DNA of 64,000 nt from Lineus longissimus (lineage: Eukaryota; Nemertea; Pilidiophora; Heteronemertea; Lineidae), in assembly GCF_910592395.1 (NCBI RefSeq), contig NC_088311.1, positions 8,868,501-8,932,500 of the forward strand, read 5' to 3'. This document shows positions 13,701 to 24,890 of this stretch, piece after piece. Position numbers and translations under genes: made by a program. Position 1 is the first letter of the stretch, and each line of letters begins with the position of its first letter. The notes under the pieces were generated by a model. The model did no database searches. It saw only the letters and a list, made by a program, of their open reading frames with translations, and had not been told where the DNA came from.

Positions 13701-14508
13701 TGAGTCCAAAGAAAAACGTGGATCATCCTCATCTTCGAAATCATCATCGTCATCGTCACGCTCAAGGTCATCGTCAAGGTCAAGTTCATCTAGTTCCTCG
13801 TCAAGGTCAAGGTCATCTCGAGGCAGGAATCGCAAGAGGAGTTACTCCCGGTCAAGGTAACGGTAACGCGGTAACCCACTGGCAATTATCACGCCAACAT
13901 CATGTTCGTTTTAAAATGTTTTCCTACAGAAAATGAACCTGGTTCAAATTTCTTGCCAAGTCTTAACCAGACCCTCTTGTGACCAAATCGGCCTAACTGT
14001 CTGATGCAGTGGCGAAAAATTTGCATTGAAAACATGTTTTGTGAGAAAAAAACCTGTGTACACTTACCCATGTTCTTCTGAAGTTGACAACTTGATGAAC
14101 TAGTCACGATTTGGTGTCAGTTTAGGCTAGCCATCTCAGTCTGCACTAGCTGTCCCCCCCCCCGAAAAAGTGGTACTCATTTGTTAGATGGTTAACTTTG
14201 CTGGTATCAGCCAGCTGCTTTAAATAGGGATGTTAAACAGACTGGGTACTGGTAACTAAATTATTCACGCAACTCTCTCATTCTTGCAGATAACTGGTAT
14301 TTTTGTTGTCAATAAATTTGTTAATTGTTGTTCGCTTGCATGTCATATTTTATGTTTCCAAAATCTCTGCCATCGTAGGTCGAGTTCCAGAGACCGAGAT
14401 CGCGACCGCAAGAAACATCGATCGTCATATTCTTCGACATCGAGATCAAGGTCCAAGTCAAAGGAGAAGAGTTCAAGTCGAAGGAGGTCGAGGTTTGGGC
14501 TTAAGTAG
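10744..14508 (+). CDS. ZRANB2: ZRANB2 zinc finger / SR splicing protein, 8 coding exons
   Basis: ZRANB2 is a nuclear spliceosome-associated protein; each of its RanBP2-type zinc fingers binds single-stranded RNA resembling a 5' splice site. Exons: 10744-10808, 11542-11594, 11937-12042, 12298-12380, 12645-12730, 13083-13235, 13573-13856, 14379-14508. Phases agree and give 319 residues (human forms 320-330). Finger 1 has cysteines at 18, 23, 34 and 37 with N27; finger 2 has cysteines at 73, 76, 87 and 90 with N80 and the W71 and W81 aromatic positions. A lysine-rich linker follows (FGRKKKKHR), then acidic D/E runs, then an SR-rich tail. The chosen ATG (ATGGCTTCC) is in frame; earlier ATGs are not. 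The stop used here lies in exon 8, but a donor inside that exon allows other C termini (see the entry at 15241). It pairs divergently with SASS6. Confidence 0.95.
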
Positions 14509-15240
14509 TTAGACATGCACATGGGGTGGTACTGGTTGTTGTTGCTCAGGCTCCACTTCTCAATTATAATCAGAATTAAAATCGGCTGAATTTTCTTTTG
14601 CTGGGAAGTCTGACTCCACACATAATTAGAGGTATAGGAAAAAAGTTAAGGGGAAGAAGTCCTAGTCTATTGTCGGTTGAAAAGAGGTATCTTTGCTTGA
14701 AACAGTCTGGAATTGAACTTCAGGGATCATGTTGAAATCTTTGATCAACAGAAAAAGTCTATATTGGTGGTCCGAAAAGACTCTACGACTTGCCTTAAAC
14801 AACAACTATATCATTTATTCATAGAGCTACATTTTTATTATGATATTCTGGACGAGCTGTAACTTGTGATTATTGGGAGACAAATATTCTGCCACCCCCA
14901 TGTGTCTATCTGACTTCACTTTCTCTGCATGCTGTAGTGCTCATCACTAACAAGTGATTATCTTGAAATTCCTGAGAATAGATGTAAATAGCTTTTTTTA
15001 TTGGTTCTCCAAATCTGGCTTCATTTGAAGCACTCAAAGAGATTTCTACAGTTATAACTATGTCTCATTTCTTCTTTAATTTTTTTCTCTCTAACTATCT
15101 CGGTTATTTAGGAGTGCCTATGTTGATTGTGTTGGGAAGGTAAACCACTGCCTTTATCCACCATGGAAACACAGAAGTCCAGGCTGTTTTCCTCTCCATA
15201 CAATTCATATTTTCTGATTGAAGTTATTTTGTTCTTTCAG
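14509..15240 (+). other. ZRANB2: ZRANB2 3' UTR or alternative terminal intron
   Basis: If exon 8 is used in full this is 3' UTR. If the internal donor at 14493 (GAG before GTTTGG) is used it is intron. A weak cassette-like segment at 15112-15139 has an acceptor and a GTAAAC donor in matching phase, but it is short and unsupported by homology. Confidence 0.35.
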
Positions 15241-15262
15241 GTCCTACGACAGATACAAATGA
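15241..15262 (+). CDS. ZRANB2: Possible alternative last exon of ZRANB2
   Basis: A strong acceptor (GTTCTTTCAG) ends at 15240. Joined to a donor after 14492 in exon 8, the frame continues as RSYDRYK and stops at 15262. Phase 2 matches on both sides. Vertebrate ZRANB2 also has two alternative C termini, which makes the arrangement plausible. It needs transcript support, because the read-through form also ends in a valid stop. Confidence 0.35.
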
Positions 15263-16092
15263 AACACCGAACAGCTGTAGCGATGGAAAATTGTTTTTGA
15301 ACTTGACAACTAGCAGCTTAGTTTAGGGGCTTTCATTTCAATATGTGTATAACCTGATCTGATAACCAAGAATTGTTAAGGTCAATGGAAACAGAATTGT
15401 CAATTCAGATGATTATGACCTCCCCTCAAAAGTCACCGATGCTAAAACACCTATTCTCATGTTAGGTATCAGTGCTAATTGTTATACCTGATATTGCAAA
15501 ATGAATTGCATAAATGAGGGGGTTAAATATGTTAACCCAGAGTTGTACATCAGTGAATTTTGAGGTGGTCATTACCAGTGCTTTTGTTTTGTTTATGGCC
15601 ATGTTGAACATGTTCTAGTGGCACATACCAACCCCTGGGGTTCCCAGACATCTTATTATTTGTGTCAGCTTGTCACTGTGATAGCTTACAATCAATGTGA
15701 CTCATCTTGTTCTATCAGGGTTCACATTTCATGTAACTGCAGTGCGGGATGCCTTCTTTTCAATAGGCTACCAGCGTAGTTGTGACAGCTACTACTTGGG
15801 GCTGGTCACTAGTTCAGGATGGTTTTGTCAAGTGGTGTATGAAGCGAAAGACAAATCGAGCACAACTTCGGCAGTCAATAGTGATTGAAACCCTTGATAG
15901 TTCAAGATGATCCTGCATTGGTGATGAGGAGGTTCTGAATACATGATGAAAGGTTAGTATGGTGGGTGTTTGTCGGTAAGTATTTTTCTTTTGGTTAAAC
16001 GAGGATGAACGGCCTGGCCTTTTGATAAAGCATTGGCAGAACACATCTCTGTATAGTCTTGGCTGAAGCATTGGGTCCTGTTGGCACACTTA

Positions 16093-16098
16093 AATAAA
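16093..16098 (+). other. Candidate poly(A) signal
   Basis: An AATAAA on the plus strand about 0.8 kb beyond the alternative ZRANB2 last exon. It could end the longer ZRANB2 transcript. Other AATAAA words occur at about 16642 and 17531, so the choice is uncertain. Confidence 0.25.
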
Positions 16099-16179
16099 TT
16101 GTAAGTGGAGCACGTCTGCTTAAATTACTCTGTGCATGTATTATTCTTAGGCAGTTGCTTTGTATTTTATTCAAACAGG

Positions 16180-16335
16180 AAGCAAAAAGAATTAATTGAA
16201 AATGGCCGTCGCAGGCATGAAATATACAAAAGTGAAGTTGGCATGGTAGTGAGACGATTGTTAAAAGTTCTAACTGATGCAATTAATGAATGTCACTGTG
16301 GCTTCTCATTACGACAAACTGGTTTGATACAAAAA
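16180..16335 (+). other. Unrecognised exon-like open frame
   Basis: An acceptor-like TTCAAACAG precedes an open stretch of about 52 codons, closed by a GTAGGT donor-like word. It encodes KQKELIENGRRRHEIYKSEV and continues with a charged then leucine-rich helix-like segment and CHCGFSLRQTGLIQK. The composition looks protein-like, unlike the surrounding DNA, but I do not recognise the family. The acceptor phase would also fit the ZRANB2 alternative donor at 14493. It may be a stray exon, a processed gene fragment or chance. Confidence 0.3.
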
Positions 16336-16999
16336 GTAGGTAACTTACACATTGAATGTGTTCAGTTCTTGTTTGTCACCTATTAGATGTTCGAGTTGGA
16401 TACGAGATTGATGTGCTAAAGATACTCAATTCCTTGGAAGATGTTTTGTTTTGTTCATGATATTTCTGATGCCTTTATGACTTTACTTTAGACTGTCGGA
16501 GAACAATCGGTCAAAATTTTCCAAGTTGTACCTAGGCCCAATTCTGATGCTACAAACAATGTACATGTACATATGTTAATGTTGCTAAGGTATTGGTGTA
16601 ACAGATGTTGATTTGAGACACATGTACATGTATTTATGTTGATAATAAAATGCTTCAGTCTACTTAGAAATGTGTCCATTATCTTGATCATTATAACCAA
16701 TCAACCCATCAAGAGATGACACAGCAATATGCGAGTGGCTGTTGCTCATTTGTGGTGAAGACAAAGCGGCTGCAGTGACCTGTGAGTGGGTGATCACTCG
16801 TCTGCGGTGAAATCAGAATTTTTTGGTTGCTGCAGCCTGCTATTATCACCTGAGCCATCATAATGTTGCATCATGGCTTTATGTCGCAGAAACCTGCAGG
16901 AGAACCTGCAACATCATCACAGATCCCAGCAATTGAAAATGTCTTTGTGAGGTGACTCCAACAAAGAAAACTGGATGCTAGAATGTCTTGAGGACGTTA

Positions 17000-18000
17000 T
17001 TTCCGATTATCTGAGAAAGTGTTCCTTTCAAAACTCGAAATTGAAACGGGGTTTGCGTCCTTCTTCGTGAAAGGATAATACTGTTGTGACTGACGGGGTG
17101 TCAGATCGGGCGGAGTACCGTTGCAGTGTCCTTGCGTCCTGACGTCTCAACCTTGTTGGAGAGACATCCGATGTCCCTTGTGTCGTCATCCATGGTGGTT
17201 GTGACGACCCTTAGGTTGAACTTGTTTGGTTGTCAATTGAGAGTTGGAGCAGGGAGTTTTGGCGCTAAAATTATATGTGGGTGTCATTTAGGGTGGGGAG
17301 ATGATTTGGCAGGGTTTTAGACCGCCAAATGGAACGGTTTCGGTGTAGTGGTGACCTCATCAGTTATGCTTATATGACTTAAACGGAGTGAAGTAGGGCA
17401 GTGTGCCCACTAGGCCCTCGAAGACTCACTTGAGGGTGAATCCAGTTTCCTCTTTGTGGTGAGAGGAAGCTGTGATGCGTCTGTGAAGACGAATTAGGAG
17501 GGATTGTGGCTGTTTGGCTTAGCAATGCGAAATAAAAATGTTTTCTAATTATTTCAGCATATGTGGACGTGGAGAAATGGTTTTATGGACTGGGGTTCTG
17601 TGAGATACCCCTGCTGTGAGCTTAGTAACGGTACTTAAAAGTGACAACATCAAATGGTGTGTTGATGTGAGAGTGGAGGTGACCTGGGCTCATACGGAAA
17701 ATGAAATGATGGAAACGCCAGGGGAGTATGTTTTTGTGTGATTTCACCCGTAAGCAGCATGTCCCTTAGGAAGGATGTGACATTGTCCGCATGTGTTTGG
17801 GTCATGTCGATGAGGGTCGGGCGGTAGTGTGTCCGATTTGACAATTGGCGTTCACTTCCTTGATGTAATCACGTCGCGTCTATTCATGATTACTACGGCA
17901 GATCCTTTGCCTGCAGGTTTTATAATGATCTGAGACGTGTTCTTGAGTTGGAACAGTGCTTCTCTTTTTGCCCTTGTAGGTGATCTCAAGTGAAACTGGA
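17000..18000 (-). mobile_element. Degenerate Penelope-like retrotransposon (RT fragment)
   Basis: On the minus strand from about 17985 the translation reads EALFQLKNTSQ then IIIKPAGKGSAVVIMNR. After a frameshift it continues YIKEVN, then in another frame NRTHYRPTLIDMTQTHADNV and FLRDMLLTGEI. The IIKPA-KGSAVV block followed by YI-E and a YRP segment is characteristic of the N-terminal part of Penelope-like reverse transcriptases. Several frameshifts and stops show it is a dead copy. The limits are approximate, and the remainder toward 17000 is too decayed to read. Confidence 0.55.
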
Positions 18001-18240
18001 CCCACAACGGTGGCAAACTTCCATAATTGTGACTCCCAACGCCTGTGGCAGATTACATTTAAAATTTTTGTGATTGTGACATTATTCCTAAACCGTCCAA
18101 TTACAATGTAAAGTAAAACTAGACCCCGCAGCTATGTAGTGTCACCCAACACAGGTGCCAGATTTCCATTTGAACTTGTCATGATTGTGATATTCATTTA
18201 AAGTAGAACTGGACCTTGCACCAGTGGCAGACTTCCATGC
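18000..18240. repeat. Degenerate direct repeat
   Basis: Two to three diverged copies of a unit of about 110-120 bp follow one another. They share GTAAAGTA-AACT-GACC, CCAACRC-TGTGGCAGATT-like and TGATTGTGA words. No coding potential. This may be the terminal region of the adjacent retroelement. Confidence 0.35.
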
Positions 18241-18633
18241 ATCCTGAGGATCAGGCTTTTTTTATTCCCACATGTACATATATATGTTGTGAGAGACGGA
18301 GTACATTGAAAACTTCCATGATGGAGACATTGTCTCTGAAACGTTCCAGGAAATCCTAAAGGACACTTCTTCTGACAGCACTGGGTGCACAAGAGATGCA
18401 GCACAGGAATAGTAGTGCGATGAGGCACTTCTTCAAGTTCTTTGCTTGAAAATTATGTCAGATTTGGAGAATGTCATAGGAAAATACATCCAAATCAAAG
18501 CTTGGTGTCATTCCAAAGGCAATAATTGCTAGGCTTGCAGGAGTTATCATAATGCATGCAACAAGAACCTCTGGTTGCAGCAGTCTGTTCACAAGAAAGA
18601 AATAATAAAACCAAATCTCTTCAGCAATGGAGT

Positions 18634-18639
18634 TTTATT
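18634..18639 (-). other. HSPB11: HSPB11 poly(A) signal
   Basis: TTTATT on the plus strand reads AATAAA in the direction of HSPB11 transcription, about 390 bp after its stop codon. It defines a plausible 3' end near 18610-18620. Confidence 0.45.
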
Positions 18640-19026
18640 GAATGGACGGAATTCAAACACATTAGATGAGCTTCTACTGTTGTGAGAGACAATAATTTCA
18701 ACAAACATGGTACACTCGCCAACTGCAGTGCAATCTGTCACAAAAAGTGTAGAGTCTAACCTACAAAGGTGAAAGCTATCATCAGAGGACACTGAAACGA
18801 AATCTCAAGTAAACTACACAGAGGCCAATTGAACTAGAAGTAGTCGTCTACTGGTTAACAGCGTGGTCCAATATCATTCTGCCGAGTATATACATCGAGT
18901 CAATATCGTCCAACCAGCAGATACTGTAGAAGCCTGCAGACTGTAGATAGCAAGCTTGCCCTTTCTCTTTAAGTAAAATGTGTAAATGATAAAAAAAATT
19001 TTTTTAATCCTAGCAAAGTCTCCTGT

Positions 19027-21105
19027 TTATTTATGAACAGCCGTACCGTCCACATGGACTCGATGTACAGACACAAAGTGATTATGTCCCGAGTTGATGA
19101 CAAACTTGAGATGCTGGGCGGTCGTTGACTGCAACCGTACTTCTTCAATTTGCAGCTGTGAGTCTGTTGCGTCGACCTCTGGGCAGAATAGAAAGTGAAA
19201 TAAGGATTATGTAAGTGTAAAATGTCCCTAAACAGGTGTTCCAGATATCTTTTATCAACTAATATCATTCAAAGACCATCTCCACCGAATTTTGCCAGGT
19301 GACCAAACATGATACCAAATATCAAAGACCCGCCCGGTACCAAACACATGTACATGTATCATAAAATTGAGTGATTAAATAAATATTATTTTTTGATTGA
19401 ATGGTCTTCCAAGAACTCACCTCTTTCGTCTAATGGCTCAAAGTCAACTGGTTCATTTTGTACACTTCTCTCCACAAACATTTTGTTGACTGGAATCAAA
19501 TATAAGTCATAGATCAATTATAATTGCCTTGTCATCTGCTTCACATGGCGGTATTTATCTTTGACTTTGGAACCTCGAGTAGAGGGCTAAAGTCTACAGT
19601 ACAGCAGTGGGGGAAGTATCTCCTTCACTTAGACGAGTCATCATGTCATTTGAGAATTCAATTCAAGGTGAATAACAGCAGTAGTGAGAAGTGTCAGCTC
19701 TTAATTTTGGAGGAAACAAATCAGATACGTACTTAGTTAATCCCCTCCTGTGAAACTAATACACCATAAACATCAACCATTTTGTCAACATTTCTTATAT
19801 CTGATTATTGAAAATGCATAAGTCATGAGAGAGGGAAACTAATTCCTGAAAGCTTAGGTGAGTTTTCAAATAAACGACTTGTTGGTTGAATGAAGAACAG
19901 TCCCTTCTTTATGGATGCCCAACAGCATGACAGGAGAATCTGCATCAAATACCTGTCCTCTGTCAAAGTTTATTTACCATTATCATATACTTACCGTTAT
20001 AACTTTCAATTTTTATGCTGTTGATATTCATCAATGAGGTAAATGAAATGACAAATTCTTGAGGAAACATTCCAGTTGTCGACCAAAACGTATCTGATTT
20101 CCTGAAGGGGAAAAACATTTTAAGTGTACAGTTTGAGAGTTAAAAGAACATTCATGAGGTCAAAGAAGAAATTTAGCACCAGAAACTAGATTAGACAAAG
20201 AGGGATTATTCTCGCTCTCGAACATGTGGATGTACTCAACTATTTTGCCTCCAGGATCTCGGACCAGCCTCAAGAACTGAGGACAAGGTAGTGAGCTTGA
20301 TCAGTCATCACTGCATGTGGACGGGCTGGGATCATATCGAGTGGCCTTATATATGATGAATTCTCATTTACAAATGGAACATTTAAGGGGGGAGGGGGGG
20401 CAGTGCTCGTACCCATATTAAAAACAAAAAAGACCCCTATCTCGAAGACTGATTAATAAATTCTGACTGACCCTCGCCGGCCCCTGACCCTGCCGACTTC
20501 GGCTGGCAGCCATTTTGTTCCTTCATAATCATAGATAGATTAAAATATATTAGAGAAATTTAACATGAAACAATGATCACCAACTCTTTTTTTTATGTGG
20601 CCTAACCCAGGCCAGGACGACAAGAACCCCTTGCGCGCCATCAAACCGTATAAGTTTTTTTACCGGCAGACTGTGCTATAATAAATTTGTAGTCACCACC
20701 GGGAATTATAGTAGGGTAAAATAGAGTAAAAATAATGACTACATCCATGTAGCGAAACGACTCCACCCATGGCCATGTAGCGAAACGTCCTCCATGTAGC
20801 GAAACGACCATACCCATCATGTAGCGAAACGACTCCACCCATGTAGCGAAACGACCTACCATGTAGCGAAACGACCGCCACATGTAGCGAAACGACTTGT
20901 AGCGAACTGCCAATGTAGCGAAACAGCCTGATACCTGTACAAGCATGCATGGCTACTCAGTGTAGTGTTGAAAGAATGTCATTTGACAGATTTCACTTTG
21001 TTTTTTATCGTACCCGTCTATGATGTTTTCAGGTGGAAATCGTTCATCACTTGCAGTGACAAGAACCACCTGAGCTCCAGCATCTCCTAATGCAACATCA
21101 AACAT
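19027..21105 (-). CDS. HSPB11: IFT25 / HSPB11 intraflagellar transport protein, 4 exons
   Basis: IFT25 is a small jelly-roll (galactose-binding-like fold) subunit of the IFT-B complex. It pairs with the GTPase IFT27 and carries cargo in cilia. Exons in coding order: 21105-21014, 20101-19995, 19489-19421, 19178-19027. Phases agree and give 139 residues (human 144). The protein opens MFDVALGDAGAQVVLVTASD, then ERFPPENIIDG and DTFWSTTGMFPQEFVISF, which closely match vertebrate HSPB11. The C-terminal exon retains LKFVI, HNHFVSVHRVHVDGT and ends VHK. No acceptor lies just upstream of the ATG, so the start codon is probably in the first exon. Intron 1 contains the 15-nt repeat array. Its divergent neighbour is LRRC42, as in human. 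Confidence 0.94.
20742..20930. repeat. Array of ATGTAGCGAAACGAC with variable spacers
   Basis: Nine copies of ATGTAGCGAAACGAC or close variants lie within 190 bp, separated by 2 to about 14 bases of unrelated CCACC-rich sequence. The last two copies are decayed. The array is in HSPB11 intron 1. The near-invariant core with unequal spacers is unlike a normal slippage minisatellite. No cas-like context exists and spacers are far too short for CRISPR. Confidence 0.75.
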
Positions 21106-21368
21106 GATAAAGTCGTTTGAATCAACGTTTAATAGTCAGAAAATGGTTGTTATTGACGAGTCAAAATAGCAGACCGAAGCGATTTGTCACATCCTCGATG
21201 TACACTTCGAGGGATGTCGGAATTCGCCTAGAAATAACAGGTGACGCCACTGTTAGTTTATAACGTGGGAAATACGAATTAGCCTCTATACTTCGTCCCG
21301 AAAAATTCTGACCTCACTCAAGCCAAATCAGGTCTCTTGTCTTCCTGGACAAGATAATACTGGTATTC

Positions 21369-22988
21369 GGCTTGTGGTATTCGACTCGATGACTCGACGA
21401 CGCGATGGCTCGATGACGCGATCGTTGCTATGGATTTTGCTAAAATACGGAATCCCATGATCCTGGTCTCCGGGCTACCGCTGCAACAGCAGAGGTTTTA
21501 GCTCGGCCTTCCCATACCCAGCTACGGTATGTGGAAGGATGTGCCCCCCCCCCCCCCAGCCATGGCCACTGGAGATTGGTCCCCGTGATTGATTTTGATA
21601 TTTAAAGGACTCGCGGAAGTTTCATAGCATGCAAAATGACCGGAGATTTAATTGACAAACAAGCTTCTAGTGGCCATCGTCAGATGTCATGTGGTAGTCT
21701 GTCAACAATCGGAATTTCGCATATGTGCAGTTTTTTAGACTCAGTCCCTCAGTCCCTCTTCCGTCCCTTGACATCTCCCCCCCCCCCCCAATAAATCAGC
21801 CCCTATACATGCTTTCCGAAATTGGTGGCTTGCATTGGAACTAACTTTTTCCCCCCCCCCCCCCCCCCCACACTTCCATAGTCAAGGGGGCCGCAGGCGC
21901 GTTCCCGATTTTTCGGGAAAAGGGGGTTAATTTTCACTCTTGTTTCGGGGAAAAATCCCCGAAAAATCAATAAATAGGGGTGTTATTACTGCTATTTTCC
22001 CTTCAAAAACTGAAAATAGGGGTATATTTTCTCATGTTTTCCTTCCCTGGGTCTTCTTCCCCGAAAAGATTTTTAAAAAGCCCGTTTTACGGGCCGTTTT
22101 ATCCCCGGTTAAAATTAATTGGAAATCTACAAGTTGGCCTGATGACATGTATGGGCTGACCCTTCCTTTAGGGGGTAGGGATCCAAGACTCCCTTCAATT
22201 AGGGGGTAGGGATCCAAGACTCCCTTCAATTAGGGGGTAGGGATCCAATACTCCCTTCAATTAGGGGGGTAAGATCAAATCCTTCCTTCAAATAGGGGGT
22301 CAATTTCCTCACAAAAGCCCGCAAATAGGGGGTACAAAAAAATGCTGTTTCCTTCCATTAGGGGGTGATTTTAAAACTTGGGAACAAGCCTATGTACCCC
22401 CCAAATAAGGGGAGTGGGGGGGGCGGGCTTCTTCCCCCTTGTCCGTCATTAAAGGCATTCAAGTGTGTCGGTCAACTATCTCCTTTGTCCCTCCACCACA
22501 GGCCTAGTTTCCCCTTATGACATCACGATTTCGGACACTCAGCGCCCCATTTCTGGAAAGGTGTGTAGGACATTTGATATTGCCGTGCTGAACGGATATC
22601 TAGAGCCAACCTTGTCTCCAGGAACTCGCGTGTCATTTTAACATTGGAATTTCTGCTCGTAAAGAACCTGGGTAGGAGGTTGATCTGAACCAGCTATATT
22701 TAGGTGTATTTAGCTGTATTGACGGTAAGATACCAGTGGCTTGCATAGCAACATGGCGCATGGTTTTATCAAAAATGCGAACTTGTAGGAAACGAAAAAT
22801 GGTCCGATTAGATACGGTGAAAACAGCTGGAAAGGGGTTGGTAATGATCGGTTCTTTTTTATTTTCCTCCACTTATGATTCTATGTATAAATTACAGTCC
22901 AAGCAGTGATATTCTTTAAAAAGATTCCAACTTGATCGCGTCATCGAGTCATCGCGTCGTCGAGTCATCGAGTCGAATACCACAAGCC
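21369..22988. mobile_element. 1.62-kb terminal-inverted-repeat transposon, non-autonomous
   Basis: The left end (21369-21423, starting GGCTTGTGGTATTCGACTCG) and right end (22934-22988) are 55-bp inverted repeats with one mismatch. Both are flanked by the same 9 bases, CTGGTATTC, at 21360-21368 and 22989-22997. A 9-bp target duplication with long TIRs fits a Mutator/MULE-like element; 8 bp (hAT) is also arguable. The interior has no transposase frame. It carries C-rich homopolymers and a 31-bp tandem repeat. It sits only about 260 bp upstream of the HSPB11 start codon. Confidence 0.8.
22160..22390. repeat. 31-bp tandem repeat inside the TIR element
   Basis: About six units with core CCTTCAATTAGGGGGTAGGG followed by ATCCAAGACTC run in tandem, the first three nearly identical and later ones diverged. 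They lie within the 1.62-kb TIR element and are flanked by long C or G runs. Confidence 0.65.
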
Positions 22989-22997
22989 CTGGTATTC

Positions 22998-23820
22998 CAC
23001 TTGCGGACAACATCAGCTTTATAAGACCCCCTTTAGGAGGGGCTCTTAAGATACACGTGTGTGCGGGAGTATATAATGTAAATGAAGTGAAATAAAGAGA
23101 GTAAATATTGTATATCCAACAAACAATTTTTTTTGGTATTTTTCTGAATTAACTCCGTTGAGTTTACCGATTTCTCCGCGATCTTCCGGTGGTGGTTGCT
23201 ATCCCATTGATTGAAATTAACTTAAATTAATTTAAATCTTCATGGGAATTCGCTACATCATATGCCTAAGAAATTGGCCAATTATATTAATATTTTTATT
23301 AGAGAAATATCCGTCCTAAATAATGACAGAAAAGGGTGGTTTATTTCAATTTTGTGTCGACATGATCGAGGTCACGTGACATAAAAACAAAACAATCGCA
23401 CACACCCGTCCAAAAAAGGCACTTTAAGAAAAACAAATACGTTTTTCCAGCTTAAAACCACACTGACGACTAAGTTATATTGGTCTTCTGCCCAAATCTG
23501 AAGTATCAAAATGAATCACAAACTAGAACTAGCTCTATTTAGCTATAGTTGCGTGAAAAATTCGGGTGAGCGACGTACATTCTGTACCCTAGCGGCCAAT
23601 AATTAAACTACTTTCAGCCGTCTGCTCCGGTCTCGTTAGGGAGTTTTTCCCAAATGTACGCGATGATGACGTGCCCCATTAACAGGACGTAACATCTATT
23701 TTAAAATGCGTTTCGAAAGTGAATGCATGAAGACAACCCATTTACCGTGAATAAGGACAATCACAATGTATTACATTACCAAAACAAAAATGTGTCGGAA
23801 GGAACTATAATTACTATATG
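22998..23820. other. Intergenic, no gene seen
   Basis: AT-rich unique-looking sequence with only short open frames and no splice-supported exon. An E-box-like GTCACGTGAC lies at about 23371. Confidence 0.4.
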
Positions 23821-23824
23821 GATG

Positions 23825-24065
23825 GTCCCATCGCACCCCCCCCCCCCCTCCAGCAGTATGACACAGAAGGGCTAGTTGACTGTCCACCGGGGGGGGGGGG
23901 GGTTGGGGGGAGCTTCCCCCCAACGCACTGGTAAAAACCTATGTCGACGGAGGGGGGTTTGGGGGGTGTCCCCCCATTGTAACAGCTGTAGTTGTTCGAG
24001 CTTGCACTTAACATATGCTCGTAGGGGGGTTCGGGGGAGCTCCCCCGACCTAAAGGGGGGCTCAC
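23825..24065. repeat. G-run / C-run repeat with inverted cores
   Basis: At least three blocks of the form G-run, short spacer, G-run, AGCT-like centre, C-run occur (GGGGGGTT, TTCGGGGGAGCTCCCCCG and similar). The strand is able to form G-quadruplexes or short hairpins. Open frames here are proline/glycine-rich by-products of the repeat. Confidence 0.5.
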
Positions 24066-24464
24066 TAAGTCCTTGACTTTACATATTAATATTACCTCGA
24101 TGTTGATCGTAGGCCTATAGATAGCTCATAGTGTAGGAAAGAGAGGTATCCTATATTGACACTATGACAGAGTCAGAGAGTGAGTACAAACCCGGCATAC
24201 AAAACGCCACCTTAAAAGTTAAAGGGGGACTAGGCAGGAGGAGAGGTGCTTATTTGGCCATCTTCAAGCGACTAGTACACAGTAAAGGCCCTGTCATGTC
24301 AGACTTAGCACTATTCCACTAAATATATCCCTCGTACAAGCGCCAATCAACCAGGCGCACGAGGCACAACAGGCCGATACAAATATACATTTTCTGTATT
24401 AAGTACGTCATCTGTCATGCACACCAAAAAAACTTCTTCCTGATAGATGATTCTCACATATGCA

Positions 24465-24549
24465 TTCGGAGAGCGCGATCGCTACTGGGAACCTTTTGGT
24501 CGCTCGTGGGACCCACTTCGATGATCGCCGCCCAGACCCTCACGTGACC
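24465..24549 (-). repeat. Left copy of 85-bp inverted repeat (promoter-like)
   Basis: The 85 bp are 82/85 identical to the reverse complement of 29002-29086. Both copies contain a CACGTG E-box, a GGGCGGCGATC core and a GATCGCGCTCTCCGAA end. Read on the minus strand, this copy points toward HSPB11. See the finding on mirrored promoter copies. Confidence 0.75.
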
Positions 24550-24621
24550 CGCGTGTTAATAGATGGCGACGGTGTTGTTCCAGGCGGCGGTCGACCTGCA
24601 TATTTAATGCTTTCCCTGTGT

Positions 24622-24890
24622 ATTTGAGTATAAACTTGTACGATAAATGATAAGCGTGCGTGATCCGTGGTTGATGGATACTAATATCTTAATATGGGGG
24701 AAGGCGCCGTGGAGGTCTATAGCCAGGGTGGGGTGGGGGTTATAGTTAGGATGATGGTATCATGGCCGTTGACCGAAAAGCAGTTGGGGAGGACCAGGGA
24801 ATATGTGGGCTATAGATATATTTGAGTATAGATTTATACGATAAATGATAAGCGTTTGTGATCCGTAATTGTGGATACTAATATCATATA
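24622..24890. repeat. Direct duplication, about 65-bp units 205 bp apart
   Basis: The words TATTTGAGTATA, ACGATAAATGATAAGCG and GATACTAATATC recur in the same order at 24622-24690 and 24826-24887. They are diverged by several substitutions. Confidence 0.55.

Noticed and set aside
13482-13835. Acidic 117-codon frame antisense to ZRANB2 exon 7
   Set aside because: It is the mirror of the D/S-rich repeat codons of ZRANB2, with no start context or homology.
20742-20930. CRISPR-like array
   Set aside because: Spacers are only 2-14 nt and unequal, the host is a eukaryote, and no Cas genes are present.
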